NCBI RefSeq assembly: GCF_024713975.1
Contig: NC_091116.1
Location: 13,932,682 to 13,996,681 of the forward strand
DNA length: 64,000 nt
Reading direction: 5' to 3'
Source of the DNA: Paralichthys olivaceus
Taxonomy: Eukaryota; Chordata; Actinopteri; Pleuronectiformes; Paralichthyidae
The translations under genes and the position numbers were made by a program. Positions 1 through 18,277 of the stretch are shown one piece after another. How positions within the stretch are numbered: the stretch's first letter is position 1; every line of letters begins with the position of its first letter. The notes under the pieces are model-generated. The model had not been told where the DNA came from and searched no databases. It worked only from the letters and a program-made list of their open reading frames with translations.

Positions 1-6038
<6,038 letters not shown>

Positions 6039-6605
6039 AATACAACTGACGAAGGGAGGTTGTAGGAATTTAGAGCTAGGTGCTAACTAAGCTAATTCAA
6101 AGCACAGACTGTAAATGAAAATGGACGACGTGACAGAAGCTTGATGACGCTCCAGGATCACTGCTGCCCAGACAAGATGGCGGTGCCCGTATCTGGGATT
6201 TTTTCGCTTCACGGAGGAGGAGGAGACACGTCGTCCATCTTTGTTTTCAGTGGATAGTTTAAAAAACAGCTTTAATTGACTCTAATGGTTTTAAAAGTGT
6301 GAAAATATCTGAAAACTCACTTTAAGCAAGAGTTTAGGTGGATGAAGAACTTGAAACGTTCAAGATATCAAAAATAATTCACATCTGTAACGAACATTAG
6401 CACCTTTACCTTTTGATCGTGCATCAAAATGCTGTTTAATGTAATTTCCAGAGCCTGTATTATTATATTATATTATTTTAATACTTGAAATGCATATGAG
6501 GTTTTTGGTAAACGATCGTAAAACTGATCGAGATGACGAGAAACTCCTGAACATTGAAAATCCTGTTTGTACCGTGAGATTATTTTGTTATTGCAATAAA
6601 TATTC
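6039..6605 (+). other. styxl2 3' untranslated region
   Basis: No coding potential follows the styxl2 stop. AATAAA is present at 6595-6600, and a second AATAAA near 6646 could be an alternative site. The UTR hosts an inverted-repeat element (6105-6255). Confidence 0.65.
6105..6255. mobile_element. Short inverted-repeat element (MITE-like DNA transposon remnant)
   Basis: The left arm from about 6111 (TGAAAATGGACGACGTG) is mirrored as a reverse complement at about 6226-6245 (CACGTCGTCCATCTTTGTTT). The arms are about 25 bp with a few mismatches and flank about 110 bp. From memory, the right arm resembles the end of a dispersed teleost repeat ending GTCGTCCATCTTTATTTACAG. It has no coding capacity, so it is non-autonomous. 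Confidence 0.5.
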
Positions 6606-7056
6606 ATGTTTTCCTGGAGTTGTTGATTTTTCTCTTTGACCCTTTAAATAAATCCCATTTCAACAGTTCTGTGAACGAGTGAATGCTTGTTCAAGAGAAA
6701 AAGACTTGAGACTTTCTATGAATTATGTGACTTTATCTTTGTGAAGCACAGAAGTAAACCTCCGCTGACGAGGACACAGAGTCTGTTTTGTATTTGAGGG
6801 ATTCGACAGATCTGAGGTTGACACTCGTGTTTTTCTTGGACTGTTGTTGCATGAAGAGCGTTTCCTGGAAACACTGGCTCCTCATTGGCTCTGGTCTGAG
6901 GACACTTTATATCTGGACAGATGTTTGTTTACAGAGACAGTTGCTGTATTCCCCATGTTGTAGCTCCTCCCAGTGGACGGAGAGAGAATTGCTTTTCATA
7001 TCTTCTGATCTGAAAATGTAAAGTTGAATTCTCTTTAACCATGAATCACTTGATAA

Positions 7057-7082
7057 CCCCCCCCCCCCCCCCCCCCCCCCCC
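7057..7082. repeat. Poly(C) run, 26 bases
   Basis: An uninterrupted C tract between styxl2 and the ermin-like gene. It is one of a set of long C or G runs in this window. The rest of 6606-7784 is AT-rich intergenic sequence with no gene that I can see. The ermin-like promoter should lie in 7560-7784. Confidence 0.9.
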
Positions 7083-7784
7083 ATGCTCTACAGTTCCATG
7101 TCTCACTCCAGGTGTTAGATGTATACATGCTTGTGTATGGAGGGTAAATGCTGACACGTGTGAGAGTGTTATTCCAGCTTATTGTGAAGCTGAACATTCC
7201 TCAGGGATAAACGCTGTGGGAATGTTGATCTTCACACTGAAACACAGAGGAAACGCTCGGCCATTCGAACTGTGATCACAAATATTAATACAAAAGATTC
7301 ATACATGTGTAATTCTACACTTTTGACCCCATACGACTCAAAATACATCAAATCTATTCTTCCAATTAAAACTTATATAATTAGACTTATTTCAGTTTTG
7401 GTGAATCTTAATTTAGGTTGAATGGTAATTTTATAATTGTGTTTACTGGAGTTTCTATTTTGAAAACTATCTCAGTGTACTTGAATATATATTTTTAAAG
7501 ATTCTTTCAGAGTGAAGAATCTAGATCTTTTCATTCGAAGTTCACACAGTGTGTTTTCTTTCCAGTGAAGTGAAGGAGAAAATTAAAGATTAAAGTCTTA
7601 TACAAACGGACATGAGGCTGAAAACGTGGCCTCCGGGTCACCTGACTGAGAGGTGACGCGTGCTGCTCGTTTCTGCCGATCAGCTTTAACGAAATCCTTC
7701 CCCGAGCGAGCGTGAAGGTTTTTCACTGCACAGACAACCGAGCGAGAGGCTGAGGAAGAGAAGAAGAAAAGGTTCTGGCTCAGG

Positions 7785-10700
7785 ATGGCGAGCTGGTGGA
7801 CGTCTGCTGATGTTCAGGACCTGGAGGACAACTCCATCGTTTCTCGGATGATTCAGGCCGTCGGGCTGTTTGGAGATATTCTGTCTTTAGAGGACACGAT
7901 GGAGCCCATGTTGTCTGCGGTCCAACGAGGGGACGCAGTCAGGAGGAGGCCCGACGATGATGAGGATGATGATGACAGGGCTGCAGCATCGCACGAGGAA
8001 GAGGTGATAGAGAGTGTCCAAGAAGAAACGATGAAGGATGATGAAGATGAGAGCAAGGAAGAAAAGGAGGATGAGGATTTGCAAAGAGGAGGAAAAGTGG
8101 AAGAAGAGGGAGGAGATGAGAGACACACACAGGAGGAGGAAGAAACGACAGAAAAGAAGGAAAATGTGGAGGAGGTGAAGACTAAAGAGGAGGAGGAGTT
8201 GGTGGATGAAGAAGAAAAAGATGAGGGATGTGTAGAGGAAGAAAGAGAGGATGAAAAAGAGAAGGAAGAGCAGTGTGAGAAAGAGAACGAGCACGAGGGG
8301 AAAGGAGACCGTGAGGATGAGGTGGAGGAAGAACTGAAGGAGGAAGAACTGAAGGAGGAAGAACTAAAGGAGGAAGAACTGAAGGAGGAAGAGGCTGAAA
8401 GAGGTGATGAAATGTGGGAGAAGCAAGAAGAAGACACAGATGGAATAAATGAGGTGGACGAAGAGCAAGAAGAGGCAGAAATGGAGAGAGAGAAGCCTGA
8501 AGAACGACATGAAAAAGAAAGAAGGGAAGACGACAAGACTGAGGAAAAGGAGGGGAGGATAGAGAGTGGGGATGAAGGGATGGTAGATGGAGAGGAAGAC
8601 ATAGAAAGACAGGATGAAGATGAAGAGCTGGAAATAAATGAAGATCAGAGGCAGACAGAGGAGGATGAGGGGATGAAGGAAGAAAGTGGGGATGATGGAG
8701 AAGAGAAAGAGATGGATAGACATGAAGAAGAGGAGGTTAAAGGAAGAGAAGAACAGATGGAGGGAGAGGAAACAGAAGAAGAGGTGATGAGGGGAAGAAG
8801 TATGGACGACAGGGTGCAGGACGAAAAGGAGGAAGAGGAGGTGGATGGAAGGAAAGAAGAAAACAATGAGACGGTGGATGAAGAGACGGAGGATGAGGAG
8901 GATGAAGAGGAGAAAGAAACGACAAGAGAGATACATCACACTGAAAAAGAGACGGAGGAAAAAGAAGGAAAGATAGAGGAAGAAGAGGAAGTAAATAAAG
9001 AACAAGATGATGGAGGAGAAGAAAACGAGAAACAAGAAGAAGAGTTGAAGGGAAAAGAAGACGAAGAAGAAAAAGAGTTGAACGAGGAAACAACTGATGA
9101 AGAAATAAAACCTGTTGATTCATCTTCATCTTCATCTTCATCACCTCAGCTCAACTCCACTGAAACACTGAGTCACGATGGAGAGACACCAGAGGACGAG
9201 AGGAGAGAGGGAGAGAAAGACTCTGGCAGACTGAACAGTGAGGACATTTGTCCCACATCACCGAACAAGGACAAAGACTCCGAGGAGGTTTTACTGAGCA
9301 GCTCCGACGCTTTGACTCAAACTGCAGAGACGGATCTTCATCCTGAGGACGCTCCGCTGCACCTGAGAGAAGCTCCACCTGAACGACACGCAGGTACGAC
9401 CCCGGGTTCTCACTCCGTCACTAGAAAACTGTTTTCAGACGTGATCCGGAAAAGTTCTGGACGTTTTCTGGAACTTTTCCGGTAAAATGTCAGAGTGAGG
9501 TCATGTGAGGAAACATCAGGAACACGTGCGGAAGAGGAGGAGCCGGACACGTAGAAGACGAAGGCGTCCACGTGGACAGACGAGGAGGTTCCAGATGTTT
9601 TGGTGATGAGGGCCGACGCCGGCGTGGACGAGCTGTAAACAACAACACTGATCTTTACACGGTTTAGACGTCATGTCCCGCCTCCTGCTGCTCTACAGGC
9701 TCCACCCCTCACCTGAATGACCCCACATGTTCCTGTTGTTGTGGACGAGTCGACAATCTGCTGCTACACAACATGACTACACAACATGACTACACAACAT
9801 GTCAGGACACATTTCTCAGAGCTCACGTCTGAAAACAGTTGAAGTGAAGATGTTCAAATTGTCCCTCGCAGACAAACTGAGACACGTCAGAGTTCAGATT
9901 CCTGTGACCTTCACCTCGAGGTCAGTAAAACGCTCGTCAACAAGCCGGGTTCAGAAAAGTTCTCTCCTGTGCATCTGTTTCTCAAACCCTGGCTCCGCCC
10001 CGGCTCGTTGACACACGTGTGTGGTTTACACGCATGTTAACAGCAGCTGTAAACACGGCCTGAGGAAGAGCTCGTTAGTGAATCCACTGTAAAAGTAAAT
10101 GAATTCAAATGTACTGAATGTACAAAGCTAGAGGACTTTTGTATTATTTAATTTAATTTAACAGCATTAAATAAACCTGAATGTGGTGATTTGTCTAAAG
10201 GACAAAGACATGTCCTGTTTTCATCTGTGGGACTATCGTCCCTGTTGTTTTTACGTCTCCACTCTTGAGTTGTTTCTGCCGTGACGGCTCTGTTTTGTTT
10301 TTCAGTGTAGAGACGAGCTTATGTAACTGCAGCTGATTGGCTGGAACACAATTATTCAAAGTGGAGATTCAGGTCAGAGAGTTGATTCATTCATTAAAAT
10401 GTCATTAACATTCCACAGTGATGACGTTCACCCAAACCTCTGCAGCAGCGTCTGCTGGTGAAATCATTTAATGACACGTTTGGAAGAAAAGGTCACTGAG
10501 ATGTTTCTGCTTCCAGATCGACCGACGTCAGGTTTGAAGCTGGAGAAACAAGCGACTGCGATGGACGCGACTGCGATGGACGCGGCTTCTCAATCGTCGG
10601 AGGCGACCGCACGTGAAAACGAGCGGATCAGTGCGAACCAGAACCCGGCGATGGAAGCGAAGGAGGGCGAAGGAGCCAAAGAGGAAGGAGGTCAGAATTC

Positions 10701-10842
10701 TGCTAAAATGAACGGAGAGGCGGACGACAAGAAGAGCGACGGCCGTCAGTCATCGAAGTACAAGACTGTGTCGTACAGGAGGATCCGCAGAGGAAACACC
10801 AAACAGAGGATCGACGAGTTCGAGGCCATGATGAACTTCTGA
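7785..10842 (+). CDS. ermn: Ermin-like protein with long Glu-rich domain and ERM-type actin-binding tail
   Basis: Two exons, 7785-9393 and 10517-10842, join in phase 1 to give 644 residues. The first ATG of the open frame (ATGGCGAGC) is used, and the N-terminus [20 protein letters not shown] is not low complexity. Residues about 55-460 are a near-continuous Glu/Lys/Asp/Arg stretch that includes four or more copies of a five-residue EELKE unit. The C-terminus [20 protein letters not shown], continuing DEFEAMMNF, matches the C-terminal F-actin-binding motif of ermin and of ezrin/radixin/moesin. Ermin is an oligodendrocyte cytoskeletal protein in mammals (established knowledge). Mammalian ermin is about 280 residues, so this protein is more than twice as long. 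Assignment rests mainly on the tail and acidic character. It could be another ERM-tail protein. Polyadenylation signal AATAAA at 10894-10899. Confidence 0.75.
8326..8395 (+). repeat. 15-bp coding tandem repeat in ermin-like exon 1
   Basis: GAGGAAGAACTGAAG is repeated about four and a half times, almost without change, encoding EELKE units. Near-identity at the DNA level suggests recent slippage or unequal crossing over. Confidence 0.85.
9766..9800 (+). repeat. 13-bp tandem repeat, about 2.7 copies
   Basis: TACACAACATGAC repeated in the intron of the ermin-like gene. The rest of that intron (9394-10516) shows nothing I can name. Confidence 0.8.
10545..10580 (+). repeat. Short coding duplication in ermin-like exon 2
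   Basis: GCGACTGCGATGGAC occurs twice in tandem, followed by a further GCG, encoding [12 protein letters not shown] small in-frame duplication. Confidence 0.7.
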
Positions 10843-11589
10843 TCGAGCCGCTTTTTATAATCCTGAGCTGTTGAACGATGAATCCTGTGAATGAATAAAG
10901 AAAGAAAACCCAGGAGAGACCCTTGTGGTGCTCCATTTTTAATGATCTGTTATGAGTCTGTAAGAAATACAATGATTCACTTATTATAGAAGAAACTGAC
11001 ACGTGTAGTTGATTTACATGTTTTATTTCTACTGGAAACGTCACCGTCACTAATTGTGTTATATTTATAATTATATTTAATGATATTAAACCAGCTTATG
11101 AAGCATCATGCAGAATTGTTTTGTGTATTTATTTTTAAACACTTTGAGTCAAATCACCTATAAAGACAATAATATAATCTCCATTGTGATTATCGTAATA
11201 TTTCAACACACATTATTGTATTATCTTGTACCAACATAGATAAATCATATCTAATCAATTAATATTATGGATTGTTCATTGTAATAATGTTGTCATTCAC
11301 ATTCCTCAAGTTGTGTCTCTGTGGATTTAAATTAAATTTGATTCATCGAAATGATTCAACAGCTTTAATTAACACGAGAAAACAAAACGACAACGAAACA
11401 CATGAGCAGTATTTATTAAATATATAATATATAACATGTTCACGTACAATATAAAGTATTTATTACTAACAGTTGTACAGGCTGTTATTCTTAATTCCGG
11501 GAAATTGTCGCTAAATAAGAAATAAAAAAAGTATTTATTGGTTTAATTTAATTTAATTTAATTTCCAGCAAACCAAACGTCATCTTAAA

Positions 11590-12250
11590 GACTACAAGTC
11601 CCATGATGCTGCGCTGCTGCAGGCCGTGACGTCACCAGGAGCCCGGACCCGGCGTGCAGCGGCAACAAAAGCTTGTTTTTGATCCGGAGCGTCGGTTCCT
11701 CCTCCACGCGCTGGTTCACACTTTCTCTCCCAGGTGGGTCGATGTGAGCACCGACGACCACCGACCGCAGCCGTCGGTGCGCGTCCGCCTTCCACCGCAG
11801 CTCGCGTTTTAACGGAGAACTTAGCCGGCTAGCTAGCTGGCTAGCAAGATGGCTCCGACTATTTGCTGCGAAACAATAACAGAGAACGAACCGTAGCGGG
11901 ACTTTAAAGTGGTTTAAGTGTTTGTGCCGTGAGTCAAACTGTGAGCGCAGCCGGGAGTACACGAGTTGTGTACTTTACTGTGTAAAAAAGAAGGTTTCGT
12001 GTTTGTTAATGGCTGCAGGGGCGGGGGGGGTCTGTGTACTCTGTGTTCCAGACAGTAGTCGGCAGCGATGACACCCCCGCCGCCGCTGTCCGTTGGAGGA
12101 AGAGGAAGAGGAAGGAGGTGATGATGATTCCTCTCAGTTAGCTGGCTGCCTGGCTGACTGACGGACCGAGCCACCGCACCAGGGCCCCGCCGACCCACAG
12201 GCGCCTCGACCCCGCAGCCGGAGCCGGACCCGGGGCGCAAAGAGGCGAGG
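11590..12250 (+). promoter_or_regulatory. CpG-rich znf513 promoter and 5' UTR
   Basis: GC and CpG content rise sharply from about 11620 to the znf513 ATG at 12251, between AT-rich flanks. The stretch 10900-11590 before it is AT-rich and featureless. No TATA box is obvious, which suits a CpG-island promoter. The transcription start is not visible. Confidence 0.6.
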
Positions 12251-12565
12251 ATGCCGCGGAGGAAACAATCCAACCCGCAGCCGGTGAAGTGTGAGTCTCT
12301 GTGTGTGTGTGTGTGTCAGTGTGTGTTTGTCAGTGTGTGTTTGTCAGTGTGTGTGTGTGTGTGTGTCAGTGTGTGTGTGTGTGTGTGTCCTCCCGCGTCA
12401 CGTGTCTGCTGGAGCTTCACCTTGAACTTTGAGGAAGTGGATCTTTGTGTGTTTGTGTGAATCTTCAGCTGGAAACAGACAGAACGAGTCGAGTGACCGG
12501 TTGAACGTGTTCCCAGGATCGACGTCTTCCTCATTGTCTGAGAGAGGAAGAGTGCTGGAGTCCTG

Positions 12566-12614
<49 letters not shown>

Positions 12615-13761
12615 CTCATCCTGACTGACTCCACTTCCTCTCTTCCTCTTCACAGGCCTGTACCTGACCTCCCCCATCGCCTGCTCCCTCCTTTCCTTCC
12701 TCTCTTTCTCTCTTTGCTTCCTGTCTCACATTCATCTGCTGTTTTTTCACTTACACTTGAATTTTGTCACGAGTGTCTGCGTTCACGGTTCATCTCACCT
12801 CCCTCTGTTTACATCGGGGGCTGTGCACGTTCAGAAACGAGTTACAGGAGCCTCCACCAGGCCTAACCCCCCCCCCCCCCCCCCCCCCCCGTCGAGACTA
12901 AACTTAAAGTTCACACAGCAGCTGAGTTCACGCCTCACACCCACGATCACAGCGGAGAATGGAAAAGCTCAGTGTCTTCCTTCTGTAACGTGTGTTGTTG
13001 TTTGACGCTCGTTCTTCAGTTGAAGTTAAATTAGAAGATGAACTGATGTTAAAATGCTCGGCAGCTGTTCAGCTACACAAACGTCTGGTGGTGTTCGTCA
13101 TCCTTTCTTTCACTTCTCCTCCCTTTCCTGACTCTGTCGGCCTCGTTCCTCTTCGTCCTCCTCCTCCTCTGCACTTATCTCATCCTCGCTGGTTTCCTTT
13201 GCTTGCATGCCTCTGCTTCCTCTCCACCTCCTCCACTCCTCCTCTTCTTTTACTCCCTCTCAGCAGAAATCCTTCAGCCAAATACTCATCACACGATTTC
13301 ACCTTTGTGTCGGAATTAAACGCAGCGTTAGTTGCATCAAAATAAAATGTGTTTGTCAGGTGAAATTAACCTTTCACCTTTTTAAATGGTCGAATACATT
13401 TCAAATTATTTATTAGTTATTTTCCTTTTCATGGAAATTCAACTCGTCTTTATTTGATACGACTACGAAGAAGAAAGTGTAATTGTGCGACTTGTATCAG
13501 TAAAGCAGACTCACAATTACACACAAGGGTTTAAATGATCTCAGAAGATATTTAGTGTGTGTCTGTGTGAAGAACAGGAGGCAGCATGGAAATGATCATG
13601 ATGTGTGTGTATTTGTGTGTCTGTGTGTTCAGTGGAGTCGGAGGATGGGGCTGTGGTGTGTGAGCCGAGCTGCCTGGTTTTGGAGAGCGACTTCCTGCTG
13701 AGCGGAGAGCTGGAGTTTGGAGACTCGGAGATCATGGGGCTGGATAGAGACACTGGTGAGT

Positions 13762-13808
<47 letters not shown>

Positions 13809-16208
13809 ACACACACAGACACACACACACACACAGACACACACCAGACTTGTTGGGCATCAGATGGAGTCTTGTGTTCCTCCTCAGGTATGACGGTGTT
13901 CTCTCTGAGCGTCGAAGAAGACGACCCCTCAGCTCCTGCAGACACGTTTCCAGCGTTCCTCTCCTGTAAGGGGTGTGGTCAGCTGTTGGGGGACACTCCC
14001 CTGGGCGCAGGCTTAGATCTCGGTAATGTTTGTGACATCATTTGTGAATCTCTCCGTCGTCACGTCCTTGTTTTGAGAACAGGTTTCATTCTGTTCACTC
14101 TGTTTGTTCTGAAAGTTAGCAGCTCTCAGGTTCTAGTCATTCTGTGCTTGAACGTTTTGATGTTTCAGAATATGGAAATATGATGGTTTTAATTTCTATC
14201 TCTTGGTGTGAGACGTTCTCAGTTCTGCTGTCGTATAATATTTGACTCGTATGCTGCAGGTGTGGGTCTGGACCTGGGGGTGGAGCTTTACTGTCTGACC
14301 TGTGAGGAAGGCGTCCATCACGCGGCGTCCATCGACTCCTCTCAGGACCTGATGGACACCTCCGACAGGAAGAGGAGGAGCATAAGTAAGACGGGTGCCA
14401 CAGGCGACGTCCCGGCGAAGCTGTACTCGTGCTCGCTCTGCACCTTCACCACGCGTTACTCCAACCACCTGAAACGTCACATGAAGACCCACGACGGCCA
14501 GAAGCCGTACAACTGCCCCGTCTGCCCCTACGCCTCGGCCCAGCTCGTCAACCTGCAGCGCCACGCGCGCACGCACACCGGAGAGAAGCCGTACCGCTGC
14601 CTCCAGTGCAGCTACGCCTGCAGTTCCCTGGGCAACCTGCGGAGGCATCAGCGCATGCACACACAAGAGAGGCCGCAGAGGAGGGAGAAGGAGAAACGAC
14701 GAGGGAGGCGGAAAAAGACAAACGCTGAAACCGAAGAAGGTGAAATTGTTCAACTCTATTAATAATGAAGATGGCGACAGGATTTATTGATGTGGTAAAT
14801 TAAGACAGTTTGAAATATTTCTTATAAATATTTCTTATAAAGTTTATCAACTTTTCTGAAGAAACTTTAAAAATGAGGAAACAACAAGTAGAAAACGAAA
14901 GACTTCAAAAAATGGGGAAGAGAAATTAGCTGGTTGACTGATTATCGACCTGAAACTAAACTGAGCTGAGGAACATTCATTCATCCAGAACAAGTTTCTA
15001 CTGAGAAACTTGTTCAGTGAGTCCGATCAAACGAGGAGGAATCAGAACCAGAGCGGTTTATTTACTATTTAACACGAGGAGTGAAGTGAAATGTTGGTTT
15101 TTAGAAGAAAGTTTCTCGTCGTCAGTTTTTCATGTTAAACCATCGAACCATCGTTTTCTCTGTCAAAATAAAAACTGATCTCACATCAATAAACCTTCTC
15201 CTTCTTCTTCTCCTTCTTCTTCTCCTTCTTCTTCTTCTCCTCCTCTTCTCCTTCTCCTCCTCCTCCCTGCAGTCGTGTCGGACCTGACGTTGAGAGTGTC
15301 CCAGGACTCCGGTTACCTCCACACGTTGGGGGCCCTCGGCTCTCCCTCCGCCCCGCTCCCCGTCCTCCTCTTCCCCCTGTGCTGCCGGGTGTGCGGCCTC
15401 ACCCTGGAGGAGGCGGACCTGGACGGGGACAAGGCAGACGGCGAGGGGGACGGCGAAGGAGGACAGGTAGTCTTTCTCCTTTCCTCTAAAAGATCCTCAT
15501 TGTCCCTGGTTGCGTCCCCTCTGTGTGAGACAGGATGTGACACTGAGGACAACGTGTTTCCTCCTCTGAGGTTTTGACTCCGTTCGTTTTCTTCAGGTGT
15601 GCCGTCGTTGCTCGTTGGACCCTCTGTCTAAAGATGGATCCGCCCCCTGCGGCCCCGCCGTGTCTCGGGAATCCCGCCGAGGTCAACGAGGCACCAAGCT
15701 GTACCGCTGCCCTCACTGCCCCTTCCTGTCCCACTACCCCAACCACTTGGCCCGCCACGCCCACACCCACTCGGAGGAGAAACCCCACCGCTGCCCCCAC
15801 TGCACCTACACCTCCTCGCACCTCGACAACCTGAAGCGCCACATGCGCGTGCACACGGGCGAGAAGCCTTACCAGTGCCCATCATGCAACTACGCCTGCG
15901 GGAACCTGGCCAACCTGCGGCGGCACGAGCGCATCCACTCGGGCGCCAAGCCCTTCCACTGCGGCGTCTGCGGCTACTCCTGCAACCAGAGCATGAACCT
16001 GAAGAGGCACATGCTGCGGCACACGGGCGAGAAGCCGTACGCCTGCGCAGAGTGCAACTACACCACGGGTCACTGGGACAACTACAAACGCCACCAGAGG
16101 AAACACGGGCACAACACGGACAGCTGGGACAAGCACGCGCCCACCAACGGCCTCAGCTGGGGCGGAGACGCTCCGGAGGGCGAGAGTCAGGGACAGGAAC
16201 ACAGTTAG
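12251..16208 (+). CDS. znf513: Zinc finger protein 513, eight C2H2 fingers
   Basis: Exons 12251-12290, 13633-13755, 13888-14022, 14260-14739, 15273-15466 and 15597-16208 give 527 residues, against about 541 in human. The start MPRRKQSNPQPVK matches the ZNF513 N-terminus almost exactly, which fixes exon 1. Three C2H2 fingers lie in exon 4 (YSCSLCTF, YNCPVCPY, YRCLQCSY). Five lie in exon 6 (YRCPHCPF, HRCPHCTY, YQCPSCNY, FHCGVCGY, YACAECNY). Most are joined by TGEKPY-type linkers. Extra CxxC pairs in exons 3 to 6 (CKGCGQLLG, CCRVCGLT, CRRCS) may form additional zinc knuckles. ZNF513 is a nuclear transcription regulator linked to retinal photoreceptor genes and retinitis pigmentosa in human (established knowledge). 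Polyadenylation signal AATAAA at 16836-16841. Confidence 0.95.
12301..12388. repeat. (GT)n microsatellite, imperfect
   Basis: GT dinucleotides with interspersed CA and TTGT steps begin 10 bp after the znf513 exon 1 donor. Confidence 0.9.
12567..12611. repeat. (TG)n microsatellite
   Basis: About 22 uninterrupted TG units in znf513 intron 1. Confidence 0.95.
12867..12890. repeat. Poly(C) run, 24 bases
   Basis: An uninterrupted C tract in znf513 intron 1. Confidence 0.95.
13763..13845. repeat. (AC)n microsatellite at znf513 donor
   Basis: CA units with AGAC interruptions begin 7 bp after the exon 2 donor (GT at 13756). Confidence 0.95.
15198..15262 (+). repeat. CTT/CTC-rich tract before znf513 exon 5
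   Basis: About 65 bp of CTT/CTC triplets lead straight into the acceptor (CTGCAG at 15267-15272). It is an unusually long polypyrimidine tract. Confidence 0.8.
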
Positions 16209-16340
16209 AGATGAGTGAGTGAGTGAGTGAGTGAAAACACTGGTGAACCTCCAGCTCAGGTTGGAGTTAGACTCAGGTGCCTTTGACAGACTGATGCTGC
16301 ACTGACTTTATACAGGGGCATTAACGTGCACGTGTGAGAG

Positions 16341-16366
16341 AGTGTGTGTGTGTGTGTGTGTGTGTT
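16341..16366. repeat. (GT)n microsatellite in znf513 3' UTR
   Basis: Thirteen GT units. The interval 16209-17298 holds the znf513 3' UTR to about 16860, then the likely 5' region of the LRAT-fold gene and an 18-base G run at 17155-17172. Confidence 0.85.
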
Positions 16367-17298
16367 TGTAGCGCACTCACACACACGATGCAGATTTCAA
16401 ACTCCAGGTTTGAAACTTTTCTTCATTTCACAGAATCAACGAGAACTGAAAAGTTTATTTTTGTGTCCTGCAGATGAAATATATTTTGTTACTGTGGATT
16501 TGTGGTGTCGGTGGATCTTCGCCCTCTGAGCAGCTGCGAGTGGATTTGATTTCTGATCTTTTTCTGTTTTCTTGTCGTGTTTTTAATTGGACTCTTCTTC
16601 TGTGTTCACGGGACAGATTCGTTATTTCAGAGAAACAGACACAGAGATTGAACATGAGCCGAGTGACGGAAATCACAATCAGCTCGGCCTCATCACAAAC
16701 ATCTCGTCCTGGAAACTGAATTCGTCAAACTTAGAAATATTCAACATTAAAATCTATATATTTGACGAACGCTCTGTTTTTTTCTTTTGTTCTTGATGAG
16801 ATTGATTTTGGAACTTTTGGGTGAAACTTCAGAAAAATAAATAAGGAACAACTCTGAGTCTTGGTTCTCTTTTGTTCATCGATTTCATCTTTCCAGTATT
16901 AAACGAAACAAAGGAGTTGAGATCTTGAGAGGTAAACAAATCCACTTCCTCTTTTCACTCGGTGTAGGAAACACCTGCATCACGCCCAGAGCTGGAGGAC
17001 GGAGGACGCTGAGCGACCTGCGCTGCTCCGAGGTTCAAACATCTGCAGCAGAAGAAGAGAAAGTGCCGGGGCGTCCCTGAGGAACCACCTCGACCTGCAC
17101 ACACACACCTGAAGCGAAGCTGCAACACGACATCACAATAACACACACCGTGTCGGGGGGGGGGGGGGGGGGTTGAGGGGAGCGAGGGCGGTCGACTGTG
17201 ACAGACTATGTAAATCAGGTGGAGTCCCTTTGTGTGTGAGTGTTTGTGTGTTTATTTGATTTCAGAGGCGACAGAGGAAAGACACAGCTTCTTCACTC

Positions 17299-18246
17299 AT
17301 GGGTTCGGTGAGTGACATTAAAACGTTTCTGAGTTTGTATTTTATTGTGTTGATCTGGATTTTAATTAAATTCACGAGAAAGAACCAAAAGAGACTCAAA
17401 GAACGATGTGAACCAGACTCCTTTGGGTTTTTTAATTTGCTCTTGGAAAGAAGAAGAGGTTGCTGAACTCACTCGTGGATCATCAGAGGGAAGATTCTCT
17501 CCAGTTAAAAACTTCTCTCTCTGTCGACCGCAGAAAAGCTCTCACCCTCAGGTGTTCCCTGGCGACATCGTGGAGTATCCCAGGAACAAGTACTTCTCTC
17601 ACTTCGCGGTGTACTACGGAGAGAGGGACGGGGTTCCCTACGTGGCTCACCTGACGTGTCGAGGTCTGTGATGAACACGTACACGTTGGCTGTTGTTAAA
17701 TTCTTTACTCTCTAAAATAAAAGTTTCCAAATCGATAAAAACAAAGAAACTGAAGAATCGGTGTTTGTGTGTTGGTCAGATTCAGATGCGAAGCTCCCAC
17801 TGTTTGGCCGAGCTCTGAGGTCAGAGGTCAAACTGGATCCTCTGGACATGCTGGGGAAGAAATACAAGGTAACACACATACACACACACCTGTGACTGTG
17901 TGGACACGTGGTCAGATGTGCACTGTGAGAACTGCACACACACACACACATGTGAGGTCTCCATCGTCTTGTGACAGGTCAGCAACATGCTGGACGACTC
18001 GTTCTCGGCCCGAGACTTCCACACCGTGGTGAAGCAGGCCATCGACGACATGATGGGCCGCGAGGTGACCTTTGACATCCTGTTCCACAACAGCGAGCAC
18101 CAGGCCACGCTCTTCAGATACGGAGTGAAGAGGTCTGAGCAGGTCAGGGTGATGTTCACACGCTGTGAGCTTCATGTTCTCATCTGTTTTAAAGAGGTTA
18201 GAGAATTCAGACTGGCTTTCTGTGTTTGTCCCTAAAGTTAAAGTTA

Positions 18247-18277
<31 letters not shown>

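Noticed and set aside
7853-8602. 249-residue Ser-rich open frame on the minus strand
   Set aside because: It is the complement of the Glu-rich ermin-like exon. GAA/GAG codons read as TTC/CTC in reverse, so the frame stays open by composition only.
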